From Phorcus lineatus (Eukaryota; Mollusca; Gastropoda; Trochida; Trochidae): a DNA stretch of 64,000 nucleotides. Of this stretch, positions 40,501-55,500 are shown piece after piece. Position 1 is the first letter of the stretch. Each line of letters opens with the position of its first letter. The stretch spans positions 45,215,402 to 45,279,401 of the forward strand of contig OV121086.1 in the NCBI GenBank assembly GCA_921293015.1, read 5' to 3'. Made by a program: the position numbers and the translations under genes. The notes under the pieces were generated by a model. The model saw only the letters and a program-made list of their open reading frames with translations, was not told where the DNA came from and did no database searches.

Positions 40501-43500
40501 ATCCATATCAAAGCCTTGTGATCATTAAAGTTTGACCGATTATGATTACTCATGGAAAATAAGACAATTGCTGCTATTCTTTCATCATCAAAGACACACT
40601 GATTATTGAATTCAATAACTGTTTCCAATATCAAAAACTTTCATCAAAGGCCTTATCAACAATGGTCATGTTTTTTCCAATTGTAATGAATTTTATCAAT
40701 GTTATCAAAATCATTATAGAATTTGAAACATCATTTGTTTTATGATATTTTTATCATACGATATGTATAATCACTACCATCATGGTAAGGTTGATGTCAC
40801 CATTGACATCATTATTATCTGTTTAATATTTTAACTATTGTTTTTAGAGAATTTTACTAATTTCACAGCAGTAAGTAATATTGCATGTGGAAGTGCTCAA
40901 CATTCAAAGACCTCAAAATTATTCTTCCTCAGAATCATTTTTCTTAGTGGATATTCCAAAGATCTCTTATTATATTATACACTATATTCTAAAACATTGT
41001 AATCGCAAGTGCATACTGAATGTTCAAGATTGCTGCCCCTATGTACAACTTACCTTGAGCTCGTGAGGAAACCGGCCATCTTCCTTCAGCAGTTTGTTCC
41101 TGGACTCTCCTCTCAGCAGAAGCCATAGCTTCTCTGCTCCGACATGTCCTGTAAATGGAACACATGATTTGAACATTGTGCTTGATATATGAAAAAAACC
41201 TTTTGGTATGTTGAAACTAAAAGTTTGTGTTAAGATGAAAACTTGCAGTCTTAACGCAAATGATCACCATGGAATACTTGTTTTTACAATGAAAAACATT
41301 GGTCAGATATGCTGAAACTAAAAGTATGTGTTAGGATGAAAACTTGCAGTGTAACACAAGTGATCACCATGGAATATTTTTTTTTAGGATGAAAACTGGC
41401 AGTGTTATCAATATGTATCACCAGCTAATACTTGTTAAATCATAATATGACATCACAATATCTAGAAGGTCATTCACGTTCCTTAACTTTTGGAATGAAT
41501 CTGAAAGGGTTGAACAAGTATCATTGTATAACACCTGTCCTGTCACAACTTGAAAGCAATAATTTAACAACAAACCGGATACAGACGAACTAATTAGTCT
41601 GAACACCAGATGATGTCTTGGTTGTCGCAAACACATTATTCAAGGCTAGAAAAAAACAGCTAAGAAAGTCAGAAGCTCAACTACAAGGCTAGACTAAATA
41701 TAGTACAGAGTGTTTCATCTTTCATTCTATGAGAAAATAAGTTTATATTAAAACACCAATATTTGGAATGTTGATAGTGTTATAATATCATTAAAACACA
41801 TATTCATTTTACTTCTAGGATTTGCCTTAGTAACAGTGAATGAAAATGTGAAATTTTCAGCATGCAATTTTTTAATGAGTCATAAATAAAAATGAAGCTG
41901 GCTTCTGTAGCCTGATAACCAAAAAATGTTTTCATCAGTCTAATACAAGAGGTTTGATATGTTATTATGATTGAAAGCAAATATAAATAGAGATTCTCCA
42001 GAGAATCATATGTCTCCTGATATCAAATATATCAACACAAGTTGATAAAAATTACAGATATTTCTTTAACAACGTGTTGATATATTTTTTATCACATGAC
42101 ATAAGAGGGAGATTTTTTTTATCATCCAAAATCAATTTGCATTACATCTCTATAACAAATGGACATCCCTGGACCCTGCACTACTTTTTGACCTCTAAAC
42201 ATGTTATGCCATAGCATTGAGTTGTTGTCACGTTTATGACATCAGAGCATTGTATTGTTGTCATGTTTATGACATCAAAGCATTGTGATGTCATGACTTG
42301 ATGATGTAAAACAATTGGGACGACATGGCTTGTTAGGGCAATGTTCAAAATCTACTTTCAAAATAATACCGTCTAGGCGATATCGCTTGATCTCCCACAA
42401 GCAATATCTCCTGAGGAACACCTTTTAGGATGATAACAAAAAATCAAGCCTGAAAAGCCATGACTTTAAGACATGAAGACATCATTAAAGCTACTAAGGA
42501 CAAAGTTTGCGGGTTAAGCAACAAGTAGTTCTCTAGAAACCTTGCTGTTCTGTTGTTTCTATCATGTCCTCTGTTGTTTCTATCATGTCCTCTGTTGTTT
42601 CTATCATGTCCTCTGTTTTTTTTATCATGTCCTCTGTTCATCAACACTACTTGCTATACTCCGGACTTGAAGGACTAACAATACTCGACAACTATAGTTC
42701 ATGCGTGCTTCACAAAAAACATTCCATTATGATAATGATAAAAAATCTTAGTCTCCTATTTATTAAAATGCCTTCCTTTCTTCAAAGACATTATGAAAAA
42801 TTGATAGCTCAAGTTTCCCAGTTAATCAAATAAATGCTGCTATACTGATAATATCATTTTGTATTGACCATATCACACGGCGGGGAAGAAACTCAATTTA
42901 GTGGGTTATATGGAAAGTTTCCAAATGAAGCTGCCGAGCATTGATTAGAAGTTGGGTTTATTCCAGCAGCTGTAAGAGACGTAGAGCGCGGTTCCCAGCC
43001 TGCTATACTGTAATGTTTCAGTGAGAATATCTGTAGTAGTTAGTAAGGCAGCACTATAGGAGATATAAAGTTATATATCTATTACAGTGCTACCTTGAAA
43101 CTTGTTACTGAGGGTAACATTTTGTTTGATTTATAACTTACAACTAGATAAATTAGACCGCACACTTGGTAAAATAAGATGAGAAGTGAAGCCATTCATA
43201 GCTGCTACTAGCGTAGTAATTAATGACCTCAGTAATCAAGCATGATTGCCGAAAGTGTACTGAACGAAACATTTCCGCGACTTGGCCACTTGGACGGTGG
43301 TGCTAACATTGTGACATCACAACAATGGCCTATTATGACCTCATACGTGCAGCGGTATTACACTAGTTTAATATCGCCGTATAAATATTACACTGCAGTA
43401 TTTTACATGGGTGAGTAATAAATTAAAATATCTAACTACCATACATAATAACAATTACAAATGTGATAACTGCCTTAATGTTTCAACTAGGAATCACAAT

Positions 43501-46500
43501 ATTTCCTCTTGTAAAAAGATCCAATATGAGCCTAGGTCATAAAATGCTTGGTGTACAAAAGAAAAGTTAATGCAGCATATTGGTGAAACGTCTTACATAT
43601 GATTAAAAGATGAGATTACAGTTAACATAGTGGTACAGTACAGGCAACATCACCCATCTACTTATGGATTACCTATGCAACCAAGTAAGTCTCCAGTCTA
43701 ATTATCAGAGTAAACACCTACAATATGATTACACAGTATCCAGAGCCGGTTTATAGCTTACAGACTCCACAGATTACATGTTACGTGACCCTTCACCTGC
43801 AAACAGCGGAGCTTGTTCTTGATATGGACCAACTCCATCTAGCTGTGGTGTATCTGTTTCAGCTTCCATGTTTGCAGTACATATAATTGGGTGGTCTGTG
43901 GTATGGAGCGAGGATCAGAGGGGGATACTTAGTGTGGGATAGCCAAGACCACTGAACTAGAACCGGGGAGTGAAATGGATACAATGGGCTGAGCTTCCAT
44001 GTCAGAGCTTGAAAGTAGAGGTGGTAGCATATAGATGATATGGATCCTTGTAATGTTTGGATTCAAACTCAGTATATCACTATCTATTTCGCAATGTAGC
44101 AAAGAGTTGAATTCTCAAGAACTATGACAGACTGTTGCTGAAATAGATCTCTGTAATTATGCATGGTATGATACCTTGGTACTTAGAGATTATCGGGAAT
44201 GAAATGAGAAGATTCTGCTTTAGAAATGGATAAATCTTTAGTATGATGAAATGCTGTAGTATTATCAGGGTATATATATTATAAACATTGTAGTTTCAAT
44301 CTTAATGGCAGTTATCAATAGTAATGGTGATGGTAACAGTAGTGTAGATTGGTAGTAGTAGTAAGAACAGCAGGAGAAGAAGCTGCAGCAGTGGAAGATG
44401 GAGTAGCAGCAGCAGCAGTAGGAGTAGCAAAGGAGTTGTAACTATAGAAAAATCAACAAGATGCGAGGAATTACGGTTTATCTGTCCTGAGTGGATTATT
44501 GTTATAAATTCCGAGCTTTAGTGAAGAATTTATCACAATAATTCACGAGGGGCAGATAAACTATAATTCCAAGCTTCGAGTTGGTTATTCTTTTTCTTAC
44601 CCAAGTCACATCTAAGAATATTTACGGTACATCTACGAATATTTACTTTTGGAAAATACCTTCGTGAAGGCGAGTTGCAAGTAAACTCGGTCTTTGTATT
44701 CATGCGCGACAAACGATTATGTCATGGCGCAGTTAAATGTAGTCTCTGCAATTAACTACATGTTTGTGGATCATAAGAAAGAGTAAAACAAACCATATAA
44801 AACATTTTACATTGACATACAAAACTAAAAACAATGTTTGTTTTGAAGTCTCTGTGACACGGGTATGCTCGACTCACTGAACAAATGAATAGAAATAGTT
44901 CTATCAGCCAATCAGATCTCGAGTTATTTTTAGAAAAACTGTAATTCCCGTGACAATTATGAAAACTTTAATACCCGGCATATTTGTGCCCGCTTGGGTA
45001 AGAATATGACAGTGCTTGTAGTAGCTGTGGCTGTAGTAGTTATTAAGATAATAGTTAAAGTAGTAACAACAATAATATCAACTATCAGTAGAAGTAGCAG
45101 CAGTAGCAAGTGAAAATATTGTGCCATCTCATGTCCTATCCTATCTGTAGTGTTGATTCCTTAACATTGTACAAGCTGCAAACTATCCTCTATTACATGG
45201 TGCATTTAAAGCCCTTGGGATTCAAACTCTGACATGAGTGACAATAACAGTGTTCACCTCACCAACTTCTTCAACCCTTCTTCAACCTGACATCGTTCCT
45301 GTATACATAATATTTCAAACTCTGACATCCTATTCATAGCTATGATTCTCACGTTTGTTAACTCCAGTATCACACCAGGTTCTCCCACCCCTTCCTTATG
45401 AAGCACCAGGGACCTTGTTGTGATGCATATCATCCATGCCTGGATGAGCATCGGAGAGTACTTGTAATTGATATACCCTCTACCAGGTGCCCTGTATATC
45501 ACACCAGTCTCTTATGCTTATCCAAAGGGAAAATAATCATCAGGGCTTGTATAGCCTGTCTCACACTCTCATCTTTCATTTCATCATATAATGGATAGTG
45601 TTCTCGGCATAATAAAGTCAACAGATATTTTCGATATCCGTTGGGGTCATATGCGGATACCGATGCAAATTACAGAGGTCAAGTGCCGGAACTTTTTCTG
45701 AAAATTACTATGACGGCACACGCTGTATCATTTGGAATGCATGCTTCAGCAAATTATTCGTCATTTAATGCATCAAAATTTAGTCAAGAAATGACAAACG
45801 GACTTTGTGCAGCTGTTTCGTGAAGTTCATAATCAAGCAGTGCAAAATAACTAGATTACATTGCTGGTTGAAATCAACCGATATATATATAGGCCAAGCT
45901 AATGAACTGAGTTATATTTTACTCACGGGAACCCAAGGCAGATTGAATCACATGTTCAATGACCTCATATTTAGCTTCGATGTAGCATACATGTTTTCAT
46001 CATTTATTGGGTTTTGGAAATTAAGTAGAGTAAGTATTAGTTAATCTATCCGTAACGCTGCGTTTACACAAGCTGCCATTTGCATTTGGAAAAGGGAAGG
46101 AACTCTCGTTCTAAGTGAGATACGCTCGTACCGCCTGAGTACGTGTGAATGCAAAGGCGAACGCTTTCGGGTTAAAATCTACACGCACTTTCGAAACGGA
46201 AATTTATTTTCGTTTACATCTTTTTTATTTAGAAAAAAATTCTGAGACCAATTGGAACATTTAGATCATGCCAACACAACAGCTCTGTTGCCTCAAAGGC
46301 AAAGAATGGAGGATTGATTTAATGTCAATTTACCGTGGATACCATTACACTGTTCATTTGCATATATCAATGCGCACATTTGAAGATAACTTTTTCAGCT
46401 CCAGTAATGACGGCAGACTTTTTTTGGCAAAATGAATACAGAATGACATTGTATGATAAAAAGGTTATCATGCTTGTATGTTTTGGGATGGTAAATATCC

Positions 46501-49500
46501 TGCATTAGGAATAAACACTATGTATTTAGCTCGCCAAGGCTCGCAAAATACAATGTTTATTCCTAATGCAGGATATTTACCATCCCAAAACATGCTAAAT
46601 ACATAGTGTTTATTCCTAATGCAGGATATTTACCATCCCAAAACATACAAGCATGATAACCTCTATTTATTTTACCAATTAATATCAAATATGTAGATTA
46701 AATGGGATCAGAAAGTAGATTGGTCACAGTTCTGGAACTGGATTTTTGATGCTCTTTTAGCCCAGAGATTGTCATGTGTACCATACATTAACATAAACCT
46801 ACTACGATCTTAGCGTTAATGTGACACAGAGTATGTTTTTAAAAAATTTCATGTGGCTTAGATAAGAGCCAAATACCATTTTTCTTGAGTTAATTTCAAA
46901 TATCCTTCCTTAACTTCTATCTAATCTCTAAAATGCCCAAATTGGGATATTTATAATTTTCAATGATAAAACAATAACGGCAACATAGATGTTAATTAGT
47001 CGATATTGTACATCTATTTCACAGGAATATTAGTTAAATGACTTACGACTCACTGCCAACCCCTATTTGCCCTTTTGTCTGCTAGAAATAAGACTCCATA
47101 ATTACGTTTAAGTCATTGGCTAAGCCATTGTCCGGTTTTCGATCATGAATTACAATTTAAGTAGTTTTTTTTATCTTTATGCTGAACTGATAAGCATTAA
47201 GATGGTGATTTTCAGAAACAGCCAATTACTTCTCTATAAAATAACATCATTATTAAAGTTTGACATATTTGACTCCAAAAACATACTCTGCGCCCCTTCA
47301 AGTGAGCTTCAAAATTCTAGTCACTTATCGTGAGGTGTGTGGTTCTAGTCTGTGAGAGGAATTTAGAAGTGGCGTACACAGGCCTACCAGACAAAACTGC
47401 CATACTGTGCAGGAAAACTCAACAATAAACGTGGAAATTACATCATAGATAGATAGCGACATATAGCCACATGCATGCATACATTAAAGAAGCTGGCTCG
47501 ACCATGTGTTTACATTTGAAAGCATGGACAGCATGCGAGTGCTTTTCCTTTCTCATTTTAATGTTATTAATTAATGTCTTGGATAAAATTTGCCTCCCAC
47601 CCTAATGAATGCTTTTCTTATAGAATTTCACACATGTAGTGCACCCACCACTTAATATGTCTTACGGTCATGTGTACTTTCATTTCAAGATGAAATTCTA
47701 ATACCAAAAATAATCTGTGCAATTTAGCACAGAGAAAAGGTCATTCTCCTGTTAGAAAGTAAGGTCATTTTCAAAACAAGAGAATTATCTGTCGATGGTT
47801 GATATGCTATGGATTGGGACCACACGATAATGTTGACATGTAAAAGGGTCGAGATTAGATCGATCGCGGATCAAAGAGACTGGAGCCCATGGCCCTAAGG
47901 GGGAGGAGATGCTTGATTGATTGACAGGTGCCCCAAATGTACTTGGCGCTAACAGCGTAACCTGCCCTGCACTATATTTACACTGCATTGCAACTACTTA
48001 CCTCCCCGTCCATGGATGGAGAAGTACAACGCGACAAAACAGAAAAGGACTCTATTGATCCCAAATGTAGGACGGTAACCTTGAGATCATGACAAATGGT
48101 TTGTCATAAAGCGTTTCTTAAATCTAAATTTGAGACACATTTTTGCTGATTATGAAAGATGTTTGCTTTAGGGCCTCTCTGTCTTGCTTTACTTTCAGAT
48201 TTCTTAAAGAGACATGGTCTGGTGGTCTGTCTTATGACTTCAAAATAGAACTCATTTTTCTGACAGTGGGAGGTATTTTTCACAGAAAATATATGAAAAT
48301 AAATGTACACATGTTATCTAGATCATAAAAAAGACAAGATGTCGCGATAGCAACTTCTCTTACTGTGCATAAATGAATATGTGCACTCAATGCCATCAAA
48401 TTGATTAAGAAGCTTTTAAGGAAAGCCAAGTAAGATTTAGTACCCATATCATTTGTTAGAAATACTTAAAACTTAAAACTAGTGGCAGACTGAGGGGGTT
48501 CATTTCCCCCTCCCTTTCTTGGAATATTTTTTGAAAATCGACCATAGAAATGGTGACCCAACCCCCCCCACCCCCCCACACACACCTTTCAAAATGACAG
48601 AATCTGCCACTTAAAATAATATGATCTTTACACTGTAAAGGTAACATGTGTGAAAGAGTTCATGTGATGATTAACTCTCATCTGGAACATCTAACCACGA
48701 GACAACGGATCACTGTGACTGGCGCTGCTGAAATTCTGCAGATTCTGATACTAACTGGAGAGGCTGATGGCTATCTTTATTTACACTCAAGCTATATATT
48801 TATAGTTATTTATTGCAATAAGACTTCAAGTGGCAAAACCATAGGAATTAGAACCGTTTTATTTGTATTGGTGAACATATACATTACACTTCAATGGACC
48901 AATACCGAGACATGCTGAGTGTCTCATCTACAGGAACCATCGTAAACATTGCAAACAAAGAGAATGATCTGGTTTTGGTGTGGTACCAATCATAAGAACA
49001 CAAACCACGAACTATCTATACTCTATACTAAGACAAACCAGTGGAGGATCCAGGAATTTCACCACTGGGTAATCACCTTTTGAAAAGAGGGTCAAGTTCA
49101 GTCTCCGGGGGTCACCCACTTTTTGTGTATACAAATAATTCCAAAGGAAGGGGGGTGAGAACTGAACCCTGCCCTGAATCTGCAAATGAAAAGCTGAGGC
49201 CCGTTGGAGCAAGTAGACAACTGAAGAACAAAAGGTTAGATTTAAAGGAACAGTTCTCATACATTATGTGATATTCATTCCTAATTTCAAAGGAGATACT
49301 TCAAAGTATAACAGTCGCATAGAGTCATCAATCTGTGTTGTAATTTACATGACAATGATCCGGTAGTCACTCATACTTCAGAATATTATATGAAACATAA
49401 CTGCACCTCCACATTTGTTTTTTGGAGCTCTCATAAGAACTTTTTAGCAAAGTTTTATGTTGCATTTAGAGCAACCTTTGTCCTTCATCTAAGGCCGATA

Positions 49501-52500
49501 CACTAAGAGCTATCAAGACTTAATGAAAATTGATATCACAGCCTCATAATTAGTGAATTCACTTGTCAAGCAAAGCAGCAAGATGGCTCCAGGGGCCAAT
49601 GACAATGATCGAACACCCACAAAATATGCTGACGCAGCAGGTTTCATTCATTATAAACATCAAACATGAAATAAAATTATGCAATTGTACCTAACATCAA
49701 AGTGCATATCATATTTTACTCTTGCCGATCATGGTTACAATTGAGTTCCGATGGTTAGACATAGCAGATGCCATGATTATTATTTCAAATTATAGATTAA
49801 ACAAATGTAAATCTTTGGTAAATACTCATAATACTATAAAAAAAGTCAAGATTTGAATTTCATCTGAAGATAGCTTGTCACAAAATAAAAATGCATATCT
49901 CATTCAACATTAATCAGAAAATTTGTCAACATTGAGTGGTCATACACTCAAAACAAAAAGATAGAGAATCTGGATAGAGAGCGACTTCAGTCTGATGGAG
50001 CATTCAGGCACTGCTTGTGTAGTGCAACAGAAAAGACAGCTACTCTTCACCTCGGGTGGACCATTCATTCTCTGTCTCTGTACACAAAAGCATCAAAGAC
50101 AGAAAAACTGGAAAGAAGGCAAGTTCACGAGTTTGGATTGTCCATTCATACACTGCTTCTGTACACATTAACATAAAAAACAGAGAAACTAGACAGAAGT
50201 CAAGTTCACAAGCTTTGATTGACCATTCATACACTGCTTCTGTACACATTAACATAAAAAAACAGAGAAACTAGACAGAAGGCAAGTTCACAAGCTTGGA
50301 TTGACCATTCATACACTACTTCTGTACACATTAGCATAAAACAAACAGAGAAACTGGACAGAAGGCAAGTTCACAAGCTTGGATTGACCATTCATACACT
50401 GTTTCTGTACACATTAGCATAAAAAACACAGAGAAACTGGACAGAAGGCAAGTCCACAAGCTTTGATTGACCATTCATACACTGTTTCTGTACACATTAG
50501 CATAAAAAAACAGAGAAACTGGACAGAAGGCAAGTCCACAAGCTTTGATTGACCATTCATACACTGTTTCTGTACACATTAGCATAAAAAAACAGAGAAA
50601 CTAGACAGAAGGCAAGTCCACAAGCTTGGATGGACCATTCATACACTACTTCTGTACACATTAGCATAAAAAACCCAGAGAAACTGGACAGAAGGCAAGT
50701 CCACAAGCTTGGATGGACCATTCATACACTACTTCTGTACACATTAGCATAAAAAACCCCAGAGAAACTGGACAGAAGGCAAGTCCACAAGCTTGGATGA
50801 ACCATCCATACACTACTTCTGTACACATTCGCATAAAAAAACAGAGAAACTGGACAGAAGGCAAGTCCACAAGCTTGGATGGACCATTCATACACTACTT
50901 CTGTACACATTAGCATAAAAAAACAGAGAAACTAGACAGAAGGCAAGTCCACAAGCTTTGATTGACCATTCATACACTGTTTCTGTACACATTAGCATAA
51001 AAAAACAGAGAAACTGGACAGAAGGCAAGTTCACAAGCTTTGATTGACCATTCATACACTGTTTCTGTACACATTAGCATAAAAAAACAGAGAAACTGGA
51101 CAGAAGGCAAGTTCACAAGCTTTGATTGACCATTCATACACTGTTTCTGTACACATTAGCATAAAAAAACAGAGAAACTGGACAGAAGGCAAGTTCACAA
51201 GCTTTGATTGACCATTCATACACTGTTTCTGTACACATTAGCATAAAAAAACAGAGAAACTGGACAGAAGGCAAGTCCACAAGCTTTGATTGACCATTCA
51301 TACACTGTTTCTGTACACATTAGCATAAAAAAACAGAGAAACTGGACAGAAGTCAAGTTCACAAGCTTTGATTGACCATTCATACACTGTTTCTGTACAC
51401 ATTAGCATAAAAAAACAGAGAAACTGGACAGAAGGCAAGTCCACAAGCTTTGATTGACCATTCATACACTGTTTCTGTACACATTAGCATAAAAAAACAG
51501 AGAAACTGGACAGAAGGCAAGTCCACAAGCTTTGATTGACCATTCATACACTGCTTCTGTACACATTAGCATAAAAAAAACAGAGAAACTGGACAGAAGG
51601 CAAGTCCACAAGCTTTGATTGACCATTCATACACTACTTCTGTACACATTAGCATAAAAAACCCAGAGAAACTGGACAGAAGGCAAGTCCACAAGCTTTG
51701 ATTGACCATTCATACACTGTTTCTGTACACATTAGCATAAAAAACACAGAGAAACTGGACAGAAGGCAAGTCCACAAGCTTTGATTGACCATTCATACAC
51801 TGTTTCTGTACACATTAGCATAAAAAAACAGAGAAACTGGACAGAAGGCAAGTCCACAAGCTTTGATTGACCATTCATACACTGTTTCTGTACACATTAG
51901 CATAAAAAAACAGAGAAACTAGACAGAAGGCAAGTCCACAAGCTTTGATTGACCATTCATACACTACTTCTGTACACATTAGCATAAAAACCCCGGAGAA
52001 ACTGGACAGAAGGCAAGTCCACAAGCTTTGATTGACCATTCATACACTGTTTCTGTACACATTAGCATAAAAAAACCCAGAGAAACTGGACAGAAGGCAA
52101 GTCCACAAGCTTTGATTGACCATTCATACACTGCTTCTGTACACAATAGCATCATAACACAGAAAAACTGGACAGAAGGCAAGGTCACAAGCTTTGATTG
52201 ACCATTCATACACTGTCTCTGTACACATTAGCATAAAAAAACAGAGAAACTGGACAGAAGGCAAGTTCACAAGCTTTGATTGACCATTCATACACTGCTT
52301 CTGTTCACATTAGCATAAAAAAACAGAGAAACTGGACAGAAGGCAAGTTCACAAGCTTGGATGGACCATCCATACACTACTTCTGTACACATTCGCATAA
52401 AAAAAACAGAGAAACTGGACAGAAGGCAAGTCCACAAGCTTTGATTGACCATTCATACACTGCTTCTGTACACAATAGCATCATAACACAGAAAAACTGG

Positions 52501-55500
52501 ACAGAAGGCAAGGTCACAAGCTTTGATTGACCATTCATACACTGTCTCTGTACACATTAGCATAAAAAAACAGAGAAACTGGACAGAAGGCAAGTTCACA
52601 AGCTTTGATTGACCATTCATACACTGCTTCTGTACACATTAGCATAAAAAAAACAGAGAAACTGGACAGAAGGCAAGTCCACAAGCTTTGATTGACCATT
52701 CATACACTGCTTCTGTACACATTAGCATAAAAAAACAGAGAAACTAGACAGAAGTCAAGTTCACAAGCTTTGATTGACCATTCATACACTACTTCTGTAC
52801 ACATTAGCATAAAAAATCCAGAGAAACTGGACAGAAAGCAAGTCCACAAGCTTTGATTGACCATTCATACACTGTCTCTGTACACATTAGCATAAAAAAC
52901 AGAGAAACTAGACAGAAGTCAAGTTCACAAGCTTTGATTGACCATTCATACACTGCTTCTGTTCACATTAGCATAAAAAAACAGAGAAACTGGACAGAAG
53001 GCAAGTCCACAAGCTTGGATGGACCATCCATACACTGCTTCTGTACACATTAGCATAAAAAAACAGAGAAACTGGACAGAAAGCAAGTCCACAAGCTTTG
53101 ATTGACCATTCATACACTGTTTCTGTACACATTAGCATCAAAGGACAGGGGAACTGGAAAGAAAGAAAGTTCACAAGATTGGCCATGCCCATATTGCATG
53201 CATAGCCCAAAATTAAAAGACAGAACTGCTCTACCTCAGATTGGTAGGCAAGCAATCAGAATGAACCATCAGTGATTGGAATGTGTCGAGGATGCTGATT
53301 GAAAACCCAGGGACTGATGAGAACTGAATTACTTCTATCTCCTGAGACACAAACATGGTAGTGGCATGCAGATATGACTGCAGTTGATCTGTCCAGTACA
53401 TACTCGTAGTCCAGTGGTCAGTATATTACCGTCCATGAGTTGTTACCTCTTGACCTGATCTAATATTTACAATTAGTATGTATGAACAAGCCTATCTTTG
53501 AATGTCAATGATATTTGAAACATTACTTTTCATTATTTCTGAATGTAATTTTATAATATTAACAATAACTTTCTGTCCGTAACATAATGTGGATTGAACA
53601 TTTTTAAAGTCACTTTAAAGACCACTAAAAACTTTCTGTCCTTCATTGCTGAAACTAAGTTAGTAGACATATATTAATTAACAGTTTCAATCTTTTTAAG
53701 TCTTTTGGTATGATACAGCCCATACTCAAACACTCGTTTAAAACAAACCTCATCAACATCACTAAAAGCCTGTTGTATTCATGAAGAGTTTTTTTCCAGA
53801 AAACATAACAAGCAGAATATAAATCAATAACATACCTGATTGTTGAGTCATTCCAATAGTCAAATTAAAAACTAACTCTGTGCCAATTCCAAACCTTTAA
53901 CTTTGAGAATTAGATGTTTTCAAATGACAAGTTGCAACACCTGCATGCAGCCTTCTCCTTAATCTGCTCCTTGCTGAAGGTAACATAAGCCACCAAAGAC
54001 AGTTTAAAAATAAACCAGGCTTAAATACTAAGTTCACCATTATGGGTTAGATACAGGAGAACTGGCAATTTTTTTTATTATCCCACAAGCAACAATTAGT
54101 TTCATTTCATATAACCATATAAATAAACATCAGTTCAATAACATAATCATATATATACAAATAATTATTACGAAAAGTTTAATTTTTGTAAGACAAGAAG
54201 TAACATTTCTGTGTTATTACAATCAGCCCCTTGTTTGTTTCTAGGTGTGTTAAAGAGGTATTACTTCTCTTGAGAAATGTCAGGTCACACAGCTTAGTGG
54301 ATCTGCTGGTATAATCTTTGTAACACAGAGGATTGAACAGATTACTGAGGTACCTTGTGACATGTTGTATATGGCCGGTGCTGTGGTAGTTTGGATTAAG
54401 TATCTATCACCCAGATACAAAATCAGTTCTAGCCAAATTGCAATCGCAACAATTAACTTATTATTGAAATGCTTATAATTCCTATACTTCTTCATTTGTC
54501 TAGTTACTAGCTTGAGTTCCAATATTTCGACACCAGACAAGCTTGTGGGCATATACAATCGATTAAGCACTTGTTACTTAGCAATAAAATATTATTTAAT
54601 TAATGACAATCTCACCAATAAACACTTTTACTCGCAACATATCAACCAAATATGGCACTAAAATAATCACTATTAACAAGATGAGTTAACTGATAAAGGG
54701 CTTTTAGAGAGAGACATTTTTATAATCTTTTATCAGGTTAGACCAAGTAAATAATAGAGAAGATTTGAAGGAATTCCCGAGTGGTCGCCATTAGTATAAG
54801 AGGGCAATCAAAGCAGACAAATCAGATATTTGTGTTAAATAACATTCAGGAACTCGAACATGTCTAAAACGAGAACATATTGTGAACATACTTTTTCAAA
54901 CTTCACATGCTGAAGATTACTGACAAAAAAAGATTATGATATAAAAAAATAAATCTACGCTTTTTGCTCTATGCAACATGAGGCTGTTAATCCTCTAAAC
55001 TGATGATCTAAAATACATAAAGCTAACAGCAGGTAAAACATACTGAGCTGAAATAACACAGGACATGACAGAATAAGTGATATCATGCTGAGGGAATATC
55101 CCTCACACCAGTTGATCAGACAATTTGTCATTACAAAGAACTTAGAGTCGTTTGATAGGAAAATGGAGATGTTTAGTTTAAACTTGATATATTGGTTTGG
55201 AAAATATTTTTGAGCACTTCAATAATTCATGGGCAAGACGTATGAAAGATTAAACATGCAGATCTAAAGTTGTGTCTCTGGGCAAGGCACTTCATCCACA
55301 TTGCATTTAGGCCACCCAGCTGTTTAAATTGGTACCTGAATACAGGATGTATGGGCCTCCATGGTTGCCCTTAGCTTTTGTTGCCAAAGTAATGGAATCC
55401 TATGTCTATTTTAAGCTCAATGACATACATCTTTTGAGATGGCAACGATATTTTGCTTTCTATCCTAATAGCTAAGACATACATATTGAATTTATGTTAA

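Larger units (their letters stand above)
35257..41053. other. Intron, AT-rich, no further gene
   Basis: Apart from the 32-bp tandem array and the T-rich degenerate repeat I see only AT-rich sequence and chance ORFs up to 71 codons. A TTTATGATCA/ATCATTA-rich stretch (40360-40830) is low complexity. Confidence 0.45.

Noticed and set aside
44340..45110. GTAG/CAG trinucleotide-rich patches as a coding poly-Ser/Gln tract
   Set aside because: Interrupted by stops in all frames; simple-sequence DNA only.
45254..45823. ORFs of 60-82 codons in the large intron
   Set aside because: No family, no convincing splice borders, not in phase with neighbouring exons.
50040..53255. Many ORFs of 64-95 codons on both strands, and a CRISPR-like look
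   Set aside because: They are translations of an 82-bp tandem repeat; there are no unique spacers between repeats, so it is not a CRISPR array.
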